Positions 1 to 6,596 of a stretch of DNA of 11,436 nucleotides are shown here, piece after piece. The DNA is taken from contig JAPXKJ010000035.1 in NCBI GenBank assembly GCA_033810155.1, positions 1 through 11,436 of the forward strand, given 5' to 3'. The DNA comes from UBA3907 sp033810155 (lineage in GTDB: Bacteria; Bacillota; Sulfobacillia; Fermentithermobacillales; Fermentithermobacillaceae). Made by a program: the position numbers and the translations under genes. Below the pieces are notes generated by a model. That model was not told the origin of the DNA, did not search any database, and was given only the letters and a program-made list of their open reading frames with translations. Numbering within the stretch: the stretch's first letter is position 1; every line of letters starts with the position of its first letter.

Positions 1-25
1 GATGTTACCCTGCTGTGATGCAGGT

Positions 26-1228
26 TTAAGTTCTTTTGGTGTATAGAAACTCTTTCTTTATTTCTTTTAGAAGATCAGGCGACGAAAAGACGTCTATGGA
101 CGTGGCGGCAAGAGCTTTGGCGCTATCGGTGATTGCTCTGTGGCCCATTTCAGATACGGTCGCCTCTGCAAACTCTTTGGAATGGCTCGTTGCGGTTCCC
201 GGTTGGCAGATTGCAATATAAGCATGTATGGATGGCACAACCTGGCTAACGTTACCCATATCCGTAGAACCTCCGCCCGCTTTTTCTTCTGGCAATGATA
301 CGTGTCTGCCCAATGATTCCAGGTTTTCTGTAAAGATGCTTGCGAGGGTTTTGTTGGTTACCATGTTAGCATAAGTCTTGGCGGTATATCTGAATTTGAC
401 GCGTGCCCCTGTTGCAAGTGCCGCTCCTTCTGCACAATTACGAACCTTCTTTTCTAGTTCCTCCAGGTACTTCATCTCTTTGGCCCTTACGTACATTCTT
501 ATCTCAGAGTAGTCTGGAATAATGTTGGGTGCTTCGCCACCTTCTGTTATCACTCCGTGGATCCTGGCATCTTCGGTCACATGTTGCCTGAGCGCATTCC
601 ATCCATTGAACGTTAAGATTGCGGCATCGAGGGCGTTTATTCCTTCGTGAGGGGCTCCTGCTGCGTGCGCGCTCTTTCCGTAGAAACTTATCTCTAGCGC
701 GACTCTTGCGTTTGAAGAAGCTATTACAACGTCGGTTTGTGATGGGTGAATCATCATGGCAACGTCCACATCGTCAAAAACTCCGCACTCGACCATAGTA
801 ACTTTTCCACCGGCATTATCCACTGCGCCTTCTTCTGCTGGCGTCCCCAGAATCACCACCGTGCCGTGTAGCGCATTGATCACAGAAGCAAGAGCTGCGC
901 CTGCCCCGACTGCTGCGGTACCAATGATATTGTGTCCGCAACCATGTCCAATCCCTGGAAGGGCGTCGTATTCGGCAAGTATTGCCACAGTAGGGCCACC
1001 AGGTTTTCCGCGTTTAGTTGCTTTGAAGCTAGTAGGCATATCACATATCCCAATCTCCACCTCAAAGCCTTGTTCTTCTAGAAACTTTGAGAGCATCTGG
1101 GATGATTTGAACTCTTGATGTCCCAATTCTGGTTCGCTGTACATCTTATCGCTCATGGCTATAAGAGTATCCCTTAAATCATCTACCGCATCCATCGCTC
1201 TTTTCTTGAGCACTTCCTTTTCAGACAT
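26..1228 (-). CDS. M20 family metallo-amidohydrolase (AbgB/PM20D2-like)
   Basis: This is a cytosolic zinc-type peptidase or amidohydrolase of the M20D group, which cleaves amide bonds in dipeptides, N-acyl amino acids or p-aminobenzoyl-glutamate; the exact substrate cannot be read from sequence. With the start used here the protein has 400 residues, the usual family length. Visible motifs are EYDALPGIGHGCGHN at about 86-100 (metal ligands Cys97 and His99), GTPAEEG at 128-134 with the catalytic and metal-binding glutamates 132-133, His161 in a MIHPS motif, a TDMGNVSQVVPSIHAYI stretch, and a late HSKEF histidine. The ATG at 1228 was chosen because AGGAGGGAG lies 6 nt upstream; the reading frame stays open to 1315, but that extension has no SD and adds 29 residues foreign to the family. 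Just past the TAA, CCTGC/GCAGG (positions 24-20 and 13-9) could form a short hairpin without a T-run. No signal peptide is seen. Confidence 0.93.
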   Translation of the reverse strand: MSEKEVLKKRAMDAVDDLRDTLIAMSDKMYSEPELGHQEFKSSQMLSKFLEEQGFEVEIGICDMPTSFKATKRGKPGGPTVAILAEYDALPGIGHGCGHNIIGTAAVGAGAALASVINALHGTVVILGTPAEEGAVDNAGGKVTMVECGVFDDVDVAMMIHPSQTDVVIASSNARVALEISFYGKSAHAAGAPHEGINALDAAILTFNGWNALRQHVTEDARIHGVITEGGEAPNIIPDYSEIRMYVRAKEMKYLEELEKKVRNCAEGAALATGARVKFRYTAKTYANMVTNKTLASIFTENLESLGRHVSLPEEKAGGGSTDMGNVSQVVPSIHAYIAICQPGTATSHSKEFAEATVSEMGHRAITDSAKALAATSIDVFSSPDLLKEIKKEFLYTKRT

Positions 1229-1349
1229 AACTAACTCCCTCCTGAGTGTAGGATAAGGCCTCATATATGATTGAACAAAAGCTGTCTTTAGGTATGTTTT
1301 CAAGACATAAGACAACTATTCGACAAACAAACACGATATTCCTTTCAGG

Positions 1350-1413
1350 GAAGCAAGGGGGACGGTACTTTCTGCTTCACTTATGAAGCAGAAAGTACCG
1401 TCCCCCTTGCTTC
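1350..1413. repeat. Perfect 30-bp inverted repeat with 4-nt loop (REP/BIME-like)
   Basis: Arms at 1350-1379 and 1384-1413 are exact reverse complements, separated by CTTA. The core of the arm reads GGGGACGGTACTTTCTGC. Each arm itself begins with GAAGCA and ends with TGCTTCA, so a single arm is also a short palindromic unit and the whole is two units head to head. Outside it, TTCCTT (1339-1344) and AAGGAA (1419-1424) could extend the stem. It lies between the nitroreductase stop and the M20 start, both on the minus strand. No T-run follows on either side, so it is not a typical intrinsic terminator, although a 30-bp stem could affect transcript stability or read-through. A 28/30-identical single arm occurs at 5118-5147. 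Arrangement and recurrence resemble REP/BIME elements spread by Y1 (RAYT) transposases; no such gene is present here. Confidence 0.9.
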
Positions 1414-1456
1414 TGTCCAAGGAAGTCTCCTTATGGCCGAAAGAGTTTGGGGCGTA

Positions 1457-1948
1457 TTACCACCTGTTATAGGCGAAGAGTTCATCAACGTTCTTTCTGG
1501 TTCTCATTATGCCTTCCTTGTCGGGATAACCTATAGGAAGAAGACAGACTATGCTAACTTCACTAGGAATGCCAAGAAGTTCCTTTACTTTATCTTCGGA
1601 AAAAGCGCCGATCCAGCAGGTTCCGAGCCCCAAAGAGTGAGCAACAAGGGTCATGTGATCCATAGCTATTGCAACGTCTACGAATGCATATCTTCGTTTT
1701 GGATTGAGAGCGCATCCTACTATTACAACCGGAGCCTGACCCACAAAAGACTGGTTGTTGCAGGCAGGCACCAAATCTTGTCGGAGTTTTTCGTCCTTTA
1801 CCACAACAAATCTATACTCTTGTCTGTTTCCTGCTGAAGGAGCCAATCTGGCAGCTTCAAGTATAGTAGATAGCGCTTCGTCGGGGATTGGCTGGTCTTT
1901 GTACTGTCTTATAGAACGCCTTCCTTTAATTGCCTCTAAAACGTCCAC
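1457..1948 (-). CDS. Nitroreductase family FMN oxidoreductase
   Basis: This is a compact nitroreductase-fold flavoenzyme of 163 residues, expected to be a cytosolic homodimer that binds FMN and reduces nitro, quinone or related substrates with NAD(P)H; the physiological substrate is unknown. The N-terminus RRSIRQYKDQPIP (10-22) has the arginines that contact FMN phosphate in the family, followed by LAPSAGNRQ (35-43), GLGTCWIGAF (107-116), PIGYP (138-142) and the usual short C-terminal end in YNRW. The start is GTG, with AGGGAGGT about 6-7 nt upstream. The length is near the short end of the family but no motif is broken. It shares a strand with the M20 gene but is separated from it by 228 bp including the 30-bp inverted repeat, so joint transcription is uncertain. 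No convincing promoter was found on the minus strand upstream. Confidence 0.93.
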   Translation of the reverse strand: MDVLEAIKGRRSIRQYKDQPIPDEALSTILEAARLAPSAGNRQEYRFVVVKDEKLRQDLVPACNNQSFVGQAPVVIVGCALNPKRRYAFVDVAIAMDHMTLVAHSLGLGTCWIGAFSEDKVKELLGIPSEVSIVCLLPIGYPDKEGIMRTRKNVDELFAYNRW

Positions 1949-2137
1949 GGTATTACCTCCCTAATACGATTCTGTGCTGGATAATTGGTTTCGCAAAATG
2001 GTTAGTAACACTAAAGATTATTCTGCATCTTGTCGCCATAATCCTTTTCTTATAAGTACCTTCGGGCTGTGGTTTTCCGCGTCATTTCTTAGAACCGTGT
2101 TTCTTTGCTATCAGGGACGTTTGCTTTCCATTCCTCC

Positions 2138-2166
2138 TTGATAAGCAAGTTTTAGCATGTTAGGAT
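2138..2166 (+). promoter_or_regulatory. Sigma-A-type promoter with extended -10 for the ABC-F gene
   Basis: TTGATA (2138-2143, 5/6 to the -35 consensus) is followed after exactly 17 nt by TAGGAT (2161-2166), which is preceded by TG at 2158-2159, giving an extended -10. Transcription would begin near 2173, leaving a leader of about 147 nt before the ABC-F start at 2320. This is the best promoter match in the window. It is a prediction from spacing and consensus only. Confidence 0.6.
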
Positions 2167-2181
2167 GGTCATAGACTTCAA

Positions 2182-2315
2182 AAGGAGGATCGCTTCCGAA
2201 AGATATGAGCAATCGCTAGTTGGAGCAGGACAATACCCATTTGAAGGCTCGTCTGTTCACTGCATTTTCTTCGGCAGACGGCCCTAGGTTTGCTAGCGAT
2301 ATTTCGGGAGGGATC
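2182..2315 (+). promoter_or_regulatory. Structured mRNA leader occluding the ABC-F Shine-Dalgarno
   Basis: Positions 2188-2201 pair with 2302-2315 in 13 of 14 positions (12 Watson-Crick, one G-U at 2195/2308, one G-G mismatch at 2192/2311). This buries the ABC-F SD GGGAGGGA (2306-2313). Directly inside, ATCGCTAG (2212-2219) pairs perfectly with CTAGCGAT (2293-2300), and a third stem joins CGTCTG (2250-2255) to CAGACG (2275-2280), extended by GGC/GCC (2246-2248 with 2281-2283) around one bulged base. The same CUUCC (2193-2197) can instead pair with GGAGG (2184-2188) across an AUCG tetraloop, which would release the SD. The two folds are mutually exclusive. A translational switch is inferred; the pairings are read directly. 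The rest of the intergenic region, 1949-2137, shows no gene. Confidence 0.6.
2205..2219 (+). CDS. Possible four-codon leader peptide ORF (MSNR), speculative
   Basis: ATG AGC AAT CGC TAG lies in the ABC-F leader. Its ATG sits in the unpaired 10-nt bulge between the two long stems, and its last three codons form the 5' arm of the second stem, so a ribosome on it would disturb the fold. Against it, the nearest SD (AAGGAGG, 2182-2188) is 16 nt upstream, too far for normal initiation. After the TAG the same frame stays open to a TGA at 2316-2318, one base before the ABC-F start; a stretch of that length can occur by chance. Confidence 0.2.
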   Translation: MSNR

Positions 2316-2319
2316 TGAA

Positions 2320-4032
2320 TTGAGTTTACTACGACTTAATAGCATCTCCGTTTCATACAAAGGGACATCCGTGCTTGATCAAGTGTCGTGCGTAGTTTCA
2401 GAAGGCGACCGCATAGGGATTATTGGCCCCAACGGTTCTGGCAAATCTACTCTTTTGAAGGTAATCATTGGAGAGATTGTGCCTGAGAAGGGGAACCTGG
2501 TTTGGAGCAAACAGCATAGAATAGGTTACGTGCCGCAGACGTTTCACTGGGAGGATGGAAGCACACCTTTGGATGTTATAGGTGTGGAAAATGCAGACCA
2601 ACTAGGCAGATTTGGTGTCTCTAGGGAACTGTGGGAACGTAGTTCTTTTTTCCTCAGCGGAGGCGAAAAGACTAGGGTCCTTTTGGCAAAAGCGTTTCTT
2701 AACTATCCGGACGTCCTCATCCTAGATGAGCCTACCAATCACGTGGATATCGCAGGTATACAGTGGATCGAGGCGATTTTCCAAAGATACCAAGGGACCG
2801 TTTTGGTTTCCTCACACGATCGCTACTTTCTGGATTCGGTGTCCAAGAAGATATGGCTTGTAGAGGGACATTGTCTAAAAGAGTACGCTGGCAACTATTC
2901 GTCCTATATGCGAATGAGAAAGGCGGAACTGGCTTACCAGGAAAAAGAGCATGCAAAGTGGCAACGGAGCGTAGAAAACCTAGTCAAAGAAGTGAGAGAT
3001 AGGCGTCAGTGGTTCGATAAGGCGCACAAAGACGCCGGTCAGAATGACTATCTTAGAAGACGAAGTAAAAAGCATGCAAAGCAGTTCAAAGCCAAAGAAC
3101 GAAGAATAGAGAATCTGATAGAAAAAAGGCCTCAAAAACCAGTTGCTAAGAAGCCTATATCTGTAAATCTCGAAGACCGTTCTTATAGAACTAAGACCAT
3201 TCTAAGAGGAGAAGAACTGTCCTTCAAGTATGAATCTGAGTCCCCCTATATTTTCCAAAACGCTAGTTTTCGTGTGTCCCCTGGCGAAAAGATTGCCCTG
3301 TTAGGTCCTAATGGTAGTGGAAAAACCACGTTGATAAGGCTGTTTGCAGGCGAATTAACACCAACTTCCGGTGCCCTATATGTGAACCCAAACATCCAAA
3401 TCGGATATTTGTCTCAGATGTTAGAGGGGCTTGATGGTGCCTGTAGCGCTGCCGAAAATGTGTCAAAAAAGACAGGTCGGACAGTTTCCGATGCTAGGAA
3501 TATTTTAGGGTATTTAGGCATATCAGGTGAAAAGCAGGTTTTACCTTTGTCCAGTCTTAGTATGGGTGAACGTTCCAGAGTAGCATTGGCTTGTTTGACC
3601 TTTGCTCCGTATGATCTTTTGCTTTTGGACGAGCCTACCAACCATTTGGATTTGATAGCTAGGGAAGGAGTCGAGGAGGCTCTAAACTCATTTCCTGGAG
3701 CGGTGATCGTATCTACCCATGACCGCTTCTTGGCAAACAGACTTTCTTCTTCTATATGGTATCTTCAAAACAAGATTCTGGAAGTTTTCAAAGGGACTTA
3801 TCAAGAGTTTCAGATTTGGCAAGTTTCTAGCGATAAGACTGATGATAAGGGGCAAGAGGCTACGTATGACAGAACAGTGCGAGATCTGAAAGCGCAAGAG
3901 CTTGCGGCTCGGCTCAAGATTGCGGAAATCGTGTCTAAACTTGCTCAGGCATCAGATCCTTTAGAGAAGTCCGCATTGGAGAAGGAGTACCAAGACGCAA
4001 TTAGAGAATTGAATGCGGTTACGAAGAGTTGA
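2320..4032 (+). CDS. ABC-F family ATPase (ribosomal-protection-like)
   Basis: This is a soluble protein of 570 residues with two ABC ATPase domains and no membrane segment. ABC-F proteins bind the ribosomal E site and either aid translation or displace antibiotics from the peptidyl-transferase centre. Domain 1 has Walker A GPNGSGKST (36-44), signature LSGGEKTR (112-119), Walker B LILDEPTNH (133-141) and the SSHDR switch (164-168). Domain 2 has GPNGSGKTT (329-337), LSMGERSR (413-420), LLLDEPTNH (434-442) and STHDR (465-469). A basic coiled linker spans about 195-275, with QWFDKAHKDAG then RRSKKHAKQFKAKERR, a pattern like Lsa/Vga-type resistance ABC-Fs. Only about 68 residues separate Walker A and signature in domain 1, shorter than in EttA/Uup. 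The C-terminus (about 515-570) is a charged helix. TTG at 2320 was chosen for the SD GGGAGGGA 6 nt upstream; an in-frame TTG at 2290 has none. Antibiotic resistance is likely but unproven. Confidence 0.93.
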   Translation: MSLLRLNSISVSYKGTSVLDQVSCVVSEGDRIGIIGPNGSGKSTLLKVIIGEIVPEKGNLVWSKQHRIGYVPQTFHWEDGSTPLDVIGVENADQLGRFGVSRELWERSSFFLSGGEKTRVLLAKAFLNYPDVLILDEPTNHVDIAGIQWIEAIFQRYQGTVLVSSHDRYFLDSVSKKIWLVEGHCLKEYAGNYSSYMRMRKAELAYQEKEHAKWQRSVENLVKEVRDRRQWFDKAHKDAGQNDYLRRRSKKHAKQFKAKERRIENLIEKRPQKPVAKKPISVNLEDRSYRTKTILRGEELSFKYESESPYIFQNASFRVSPGEKIALLGPNGSGKTTLIRLFAGELTPTSGALYVNPNIQIGYLSQMLEGLDGACSAAENVSKKTGRTVSDARNILGYLGISGEKQVLPLSSLSMGERSRVALACLTFAPYDLLLLDEPTNHLDLIAREGVEEALNSFPGAVIVSTHDRFLANRLSSSIWYLQNKILEVFKGTYQEFQIWQVSSDKTDDKGQEATYDRTVRDLKAQELAARLKIAEIVSKLAQASDPLEKSALEKEYQDAIRELNAVTKS

Positions 4033-4049
4033 TCTTGGTATAGCGTGTC

Positions 4050-4078
4050 TTGTGAGAAGACCTACCCGATGATAAATT
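4050..4078 (+). promoter_or_regulatory. Weak candidate promoter upstream of guaA
   Basis: TTGTGA (4050-4055) and TAAATT (4073-4078) are 17 nt apart, each matching 4/6 consensus bases. They lie in the 97-nt gap between the ABC-F stop and the guaA start, which holds only one other small structure, a 5-bp GTCTT/AAGAC hairpin (4047-4061) without a T-run. The alternative is read-through from the ABC-F promoter. Confidence 0.25.
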
Positions 4079-4129
4079 TATGTGGAGTAAGAGCGAGATA
4101 GGGGAGTCTTGAGAATAGAGGTGACAATC

Positions 4130-5119
4130 TTGCCGGATTGTGGAAAGAAAATATCTGAGAAACTAGATGCAGACGATTTCATTGAAAATTCAATTCGCCA
4201 GATAAGGGAGACCATTGGTGACTCCGCAGCGATAGTCGGGGTTTCGGGAGGAGTTGATTCGACTGTAGCGGCGGTGCTAGTTCACAGAGCCATAGGGGAC
4301 AGGCTGCATCCGATCATGGTGGATCACGGTTTATTGCGTCAAGGAGAAGTTGAATCGGTTGTGGAACCGCTGCGGAAACTTGGCATAGAAGTCTGTGTAG
4401 TTGATGCCCAGGATCGGTTTTTAGATAAATTGTCGGGTGTAACCGATCCCGAACTCAAACGGAAGATCATAGGTGAGGAATTCATAAGAGTCTTCGAAGA
4501 GCAAGCTCGAAAGTGGAAAGATGCTCATTTCTTGGTCCAGGGCACTATCTACCCTGACGTAATTGAGTCAGGGGGCAGCCGAGCGAAAGGTGGCGGACAA
4601 CTGATAAAGAGCCACCACAATGTAGGCGGGCTACCTGATGACATCCAATTTGAACTTGTAGAGCCTTTGAGAGAACTATACAAAGACGAGGTAAGGATAG
4701 TAGGTGAGAGTCTAGGATTGCCAAAAGAACTCCTTCACAGACACGCATTTCCCGGTCCCGGATTAGCAGTAAGAGTGCTTGGAGAAGTTACCAGAGAGAG
4801 ACTAGATATCGTTCGTAGAGCCCAAAAGGTGCTAGACGAAGAGATTAGGTCCGCAGGATTGTACGATGAACTATGGCAGTGTTTCTGCGTCTTGCCCGAT
4901 GTGAAAACTGTTGGGGTACGGGATGGAGGCCGCACCTATGGCTACATGATTGGCATACGAGCCGTGGTATCACAAGACGCCATGACCGCAGAGTGGGCTC
5001 GTATCCCCCACGAACTATTGAATTCAATAGCAGATAGGATCGTACGAGAAGTGGACCAGGTCAATCGAATAGTATACGACATCACATCCAAACCACCTGC
5101 TACCATCGAGTGGGAGTGA
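4130..5119 (+). CDS. guaA: GMP synthase, ATP-pyrophosphatase subunit (stand-alone)
   Basis: This subunit adenylates XMP with ATP and replaces the adenylyl group with ammonia to give GMP, the last step of guanine nucleotide synthesis. It has 329 residues: the N-type ATP-PPase P-loop SGGVDS at 39-44, a VDHGLLR motif, then the dimerisation domain with HRHAFPGPGLAVR and the invariant C-terminal PATIEWE. The N-terminal class-I glutaminase domain of normal bacterial GuaA (a protein of about 510-525 residues) is absent, and there is no room for it in the 97 nt upstream. This matches the split form known from archaea and some bacteria, whose partner glutaminase is a separate gene. The start TTG at 4130 has GAGGTGA 5 nt upstream; the TTG at 4109 also keeps frame but its GGGGAG is only 2 nt away. 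The stop codon overlaps a 30-nt repeat. purB and purL follow on the same strand. Confidence 0.92.
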   Translation: MPDCGKKISEKLDADDFIENSIRQIRETIGDSAAIVGVSGGVDSTVAAVLVHRAIGDRLHPIMVDHGLLRQGEVESVVEPLRKLGIEVCVVDAQDRFLDKLSGVTDPELKRKIIGEEFIRVFEEQARKWKDAHFLVQGTIYPDVIESGGSRAKGGGQLIKSHHNVGGLPDDIQFELVEPLRELYKDEVRIVGESLGLPKELLHRHAFPGPGLAVRVLGEVTRERLDIVRRAQKVLDEEIRSAGLYDELWQCFCVLPDVKTVGVRDGGRTYGYMIGIRAVVSQDAMTAEWARIPHELLNSIADRIVREVDQVNRIVYDITSKPPATIEWE

Positions 5120-5147
5120 AGCACCGGGGACGGTACTTTCTGCTTCA
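5118..5147 (+). repeat. Single-arm copy of the 30-nt GAAGCA...TGCTTCA repeat
   Basis: This stretch matches the left arm 1350-1379 at 28 of 30 positions. The two differences are CC for AG at 5124-5125, and the last 22 nt are identical. It begins with the final GA of the guaA TGA stop codon (5117-5119), so it abuts the gene exactly without changing the protein. No matching opposite arm follows; only the short TATGAAG at 5163-5169 recalls its beginning. Alone, the unit can pair GAAGCA with TGCTTC. Confidence 0.85.
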
Positions 5148-5166
5148 TGATAGAATGGGTTGTATG

Positions 5167-5189
5167 AAGTCCGCGAACGCGTGGGACTT
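5167..5189 (+). other. Hairpin in the guaA-purB gap
   Basis: AAGTCC (5167-5172) pairs with GGACTT (5184-5189). Inside it, GCG (5173-5175) pairs with CGT (5180-5182; one G-U) around an AACG loop with one bulged G. The next 20 nt are T-rich but have no run of Ts. It could be a weak terminator after guaA or a leader structure before purB; neither is established. Closer to purB, AGGT/ACCT (5239-5242 with 5247-5250) forms a small hairpin over its SD. Confidence 0.3.
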
Positions 5190-5253
5190 TGAACTCTTTC
5201 TATATTACTAAGCCGACTTTACGCGGTCGCCTAAGGAAAGGTGGGCACCTCAA

Positions 5254-6555
5254 ATGATTATTAGGTACACCAGGCCAGAGATGGCTCGCATTTGGAGCGA
5301 GGAGAATAAATTCCAAAGATGGCTTGAAGTTGAAATACTTGCCCTTGAAGCGTGGGAGATACTTGGTAAGGTACCTTCTGGTACTGCTCAATTAGTCAGA
5401 GAAAGAGCCCAAGTCGACCCCAAAAGGATTCAGGAGATAGAAGCCGAAGTGCGTCACGATGTAATTGCTTTTGTGACCCAAGTAGCAGAAACAGTTGGAG
5501 AAGAAGGAAAGTACATCCACTACGGACTCACATCCTATGACGTGGTAGATACAGCCCTTTCTTCACTCATGAAAGAGTCTCTAAAAATTCTCTCGAATGA
5601 CGTAGACGAACTGCTAGAAGTCCTGGGCCATATGGCCATGAAATATAAAAGTACGCCTATGATTGCTAGGACTCACGGAGTGCATGCAGAACCGACAACT
5701 TTCGGGCTTGTAATTGCGCTTTGGTACGAAGAAATGAAAAGGAACCACCAGCGGATTCAAGATGCGATTTCCCAAATATCAGTTGGCAAACTCTCTGGTG
5801 CTGTGGGAACATATGCTCACGTTGATCCCTTTGTGGAGAAATACGTTTGTGAAAAACTAGGGTTAGAGCCTGCACCTATATCCAACCAGATAATCCAAAG
5901 AGACAGACATGCTTTTACACTTTCAAACCTAGCTATTGTGGCAGGAACTTTGGAAAAGATGGCAACTGACCTAAGGACTTGCGCGCGAACCGAAATAAGA
6001 GAGGTGGAGGAACCTTTTGCGGCAGGGCAAAAAGGTTCTTCTGCCATGCCCCACAAGAAAAATCCTGTGGGGCTAGAACAGATATGTGGCATGTCCAGGC
6101 TCATGAGAAGTTACGCCCTAGCGGCACTAGAGAATATTAACTTGTGGGATCAAAGAGACATATCCAATTCATCTGTAGAGCGTATAATAGTGCCTGATTC
6201 TATGACGCTTATGGATTACATGCTTAACCGGATGACTAGAATCCTCAAAGGACTAAAAGTATATCCCGAAAGGATGCTCGCTAACTTGAATCTCACAGGG
6301 GGCCTGGTTTTTTCCGAACAAGTGCTTTTGAAACTTGTCTCGAAAGGTCTTAGCCGAGAAGAAGCATACGAGAAGGTTCAATCCCATGCCATGGCTGCGT
6401 GGGAGATGCCACCTACATTCAAAGAGAGAGTCATGAAAGATCCCGACTTTTTGAAGTTGTGTAGCAAAGAAGAGATTGAATCGTGTTTTGACTTAGCGGA
6501 TACCCTTTCCCACGTAGAGTACATTTTCAGAAATATTGGTCTTTTGCAGAAATAG
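5254..6555 (+). CDS. purB: Adenylosuccinate lyase
   Basis: PurB removes fumarate twice in purine synthesis: from SAICAR to give AICAR, and from adenylosuccinate to give AMP. The enzyme is a cytosolic homotetramer of the fumarase/aspartase superfamily. The 433-residue protein matches the Bacillus-type length and collinear positions: His68 (in RHDV), His89 (in YIHYGLTS) and the general-acid His141 (in ARTHG) fall at the numbers familiar from the B. subtilis enzyme. The flexible signature loop GSSAMPHKKNP is at 261-271, holding the catalytic serine. RDISNSSVER has Asn where many homologues have His. The ATG at 5254 has AGGTGG ending 9 nt upstream, partly inside a 4-bp hairpin. A 134-nt gap separates it from guaA and only 41 nt from purL, so purB and purL are very likely co-transcribed. 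Confidence 0.97.
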   Translation: MIIRYTRPEMARIWSEENKFQRWLEVEILALEAWEILGKVPSGTAQLVRERAQVDPKRIQEIEAEVRHDVIAFVTQVAETVGEEGKYIHYGLTSYDVVDTALSSLMKESLKILSNDVDELLEVLGHMAMKYKSTPMIARTHGVHAEPTTFGLVIALWYEEMKRNHQRIQDAISQISVGKLSGAVGTYAHVDPFVEKYVCEKLGLEPAPISNQIIQRDRHAFTLSNLAIVAGTLEKMATDLRTCARTEIREVEEPFAAGQKGSSAMPHKKNPVGLEQICGMSRLMRSYALAALENINLWDQRDISNSSVERIIVPDSMTLMDYMLNRMTRILKGLKVYPERMLANLNLTGGLVFSEQVLLKLVSKGLSREEAYEKVQSHAMAAWEMPPTFKERVMKDPDFLKLCSKEEIESCFDLADTLSHVEYIFRNIGLLQK

Positions 6556-6596
6556 AATACCAAGAAAAACTAGTTAAGGAATCGAGGTGCATTTTT

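Noticed and set aside
9..24. Small hairpin after the M20 stop (CCTGC/GCAGG)
   Set aside because: It has only 5 bp and no T-run within the few bases available before the window edge; it cannot be called a terminator.
1229..1315. 29-residue N-terminal extension of the M20 protein
   Set aside because: The extension has no SD, while the ATG at 1228 has an excellent one and begins where family members begin.
1350..1413. The 30-bp inverted repeat as an intrinsic terminator for the nitroreductase
   Set aside because: There is no T-run after the stem on either strand, and a near-identical single arm occurs after guaA, so it fits a dispersed repeat better.
1433..1837. 134-codon open frame on the plus strand
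   Set aside because: It lies wholly antisense to the nitroreductase, has no SD, and its translation resembles no family; it is a shadow of the real gene.
2111..2131. Minus-strand mini-ORF MESKRP with AAGGAGG just upstream
   Set aside because: Spacing between SD and ATG is about 1 nt, and nothing downstream supports a leader role for the nitroreductase, which is about 160 nt away.
2165..2287. 40-codon ORF (ATG 2165 to TAG 2285-2287) in the ABC-F leader
   Set aside because: The ATG overlaps the predicted -10 element, lies before the likely transcription start, and has no SD.
4109..4129. TTG at 4109 as the guaA start
   Set aside because: Its GGGGAG is only 2 nt upstream; the TTG at 4130 has GAGGTGA at ideal spacing.
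4033..4129. Purine or guanine riboswitch before guaA
   Set aside because: The gap is short and shows no three-way-junction pattern or conserved purine-aptamer loops.
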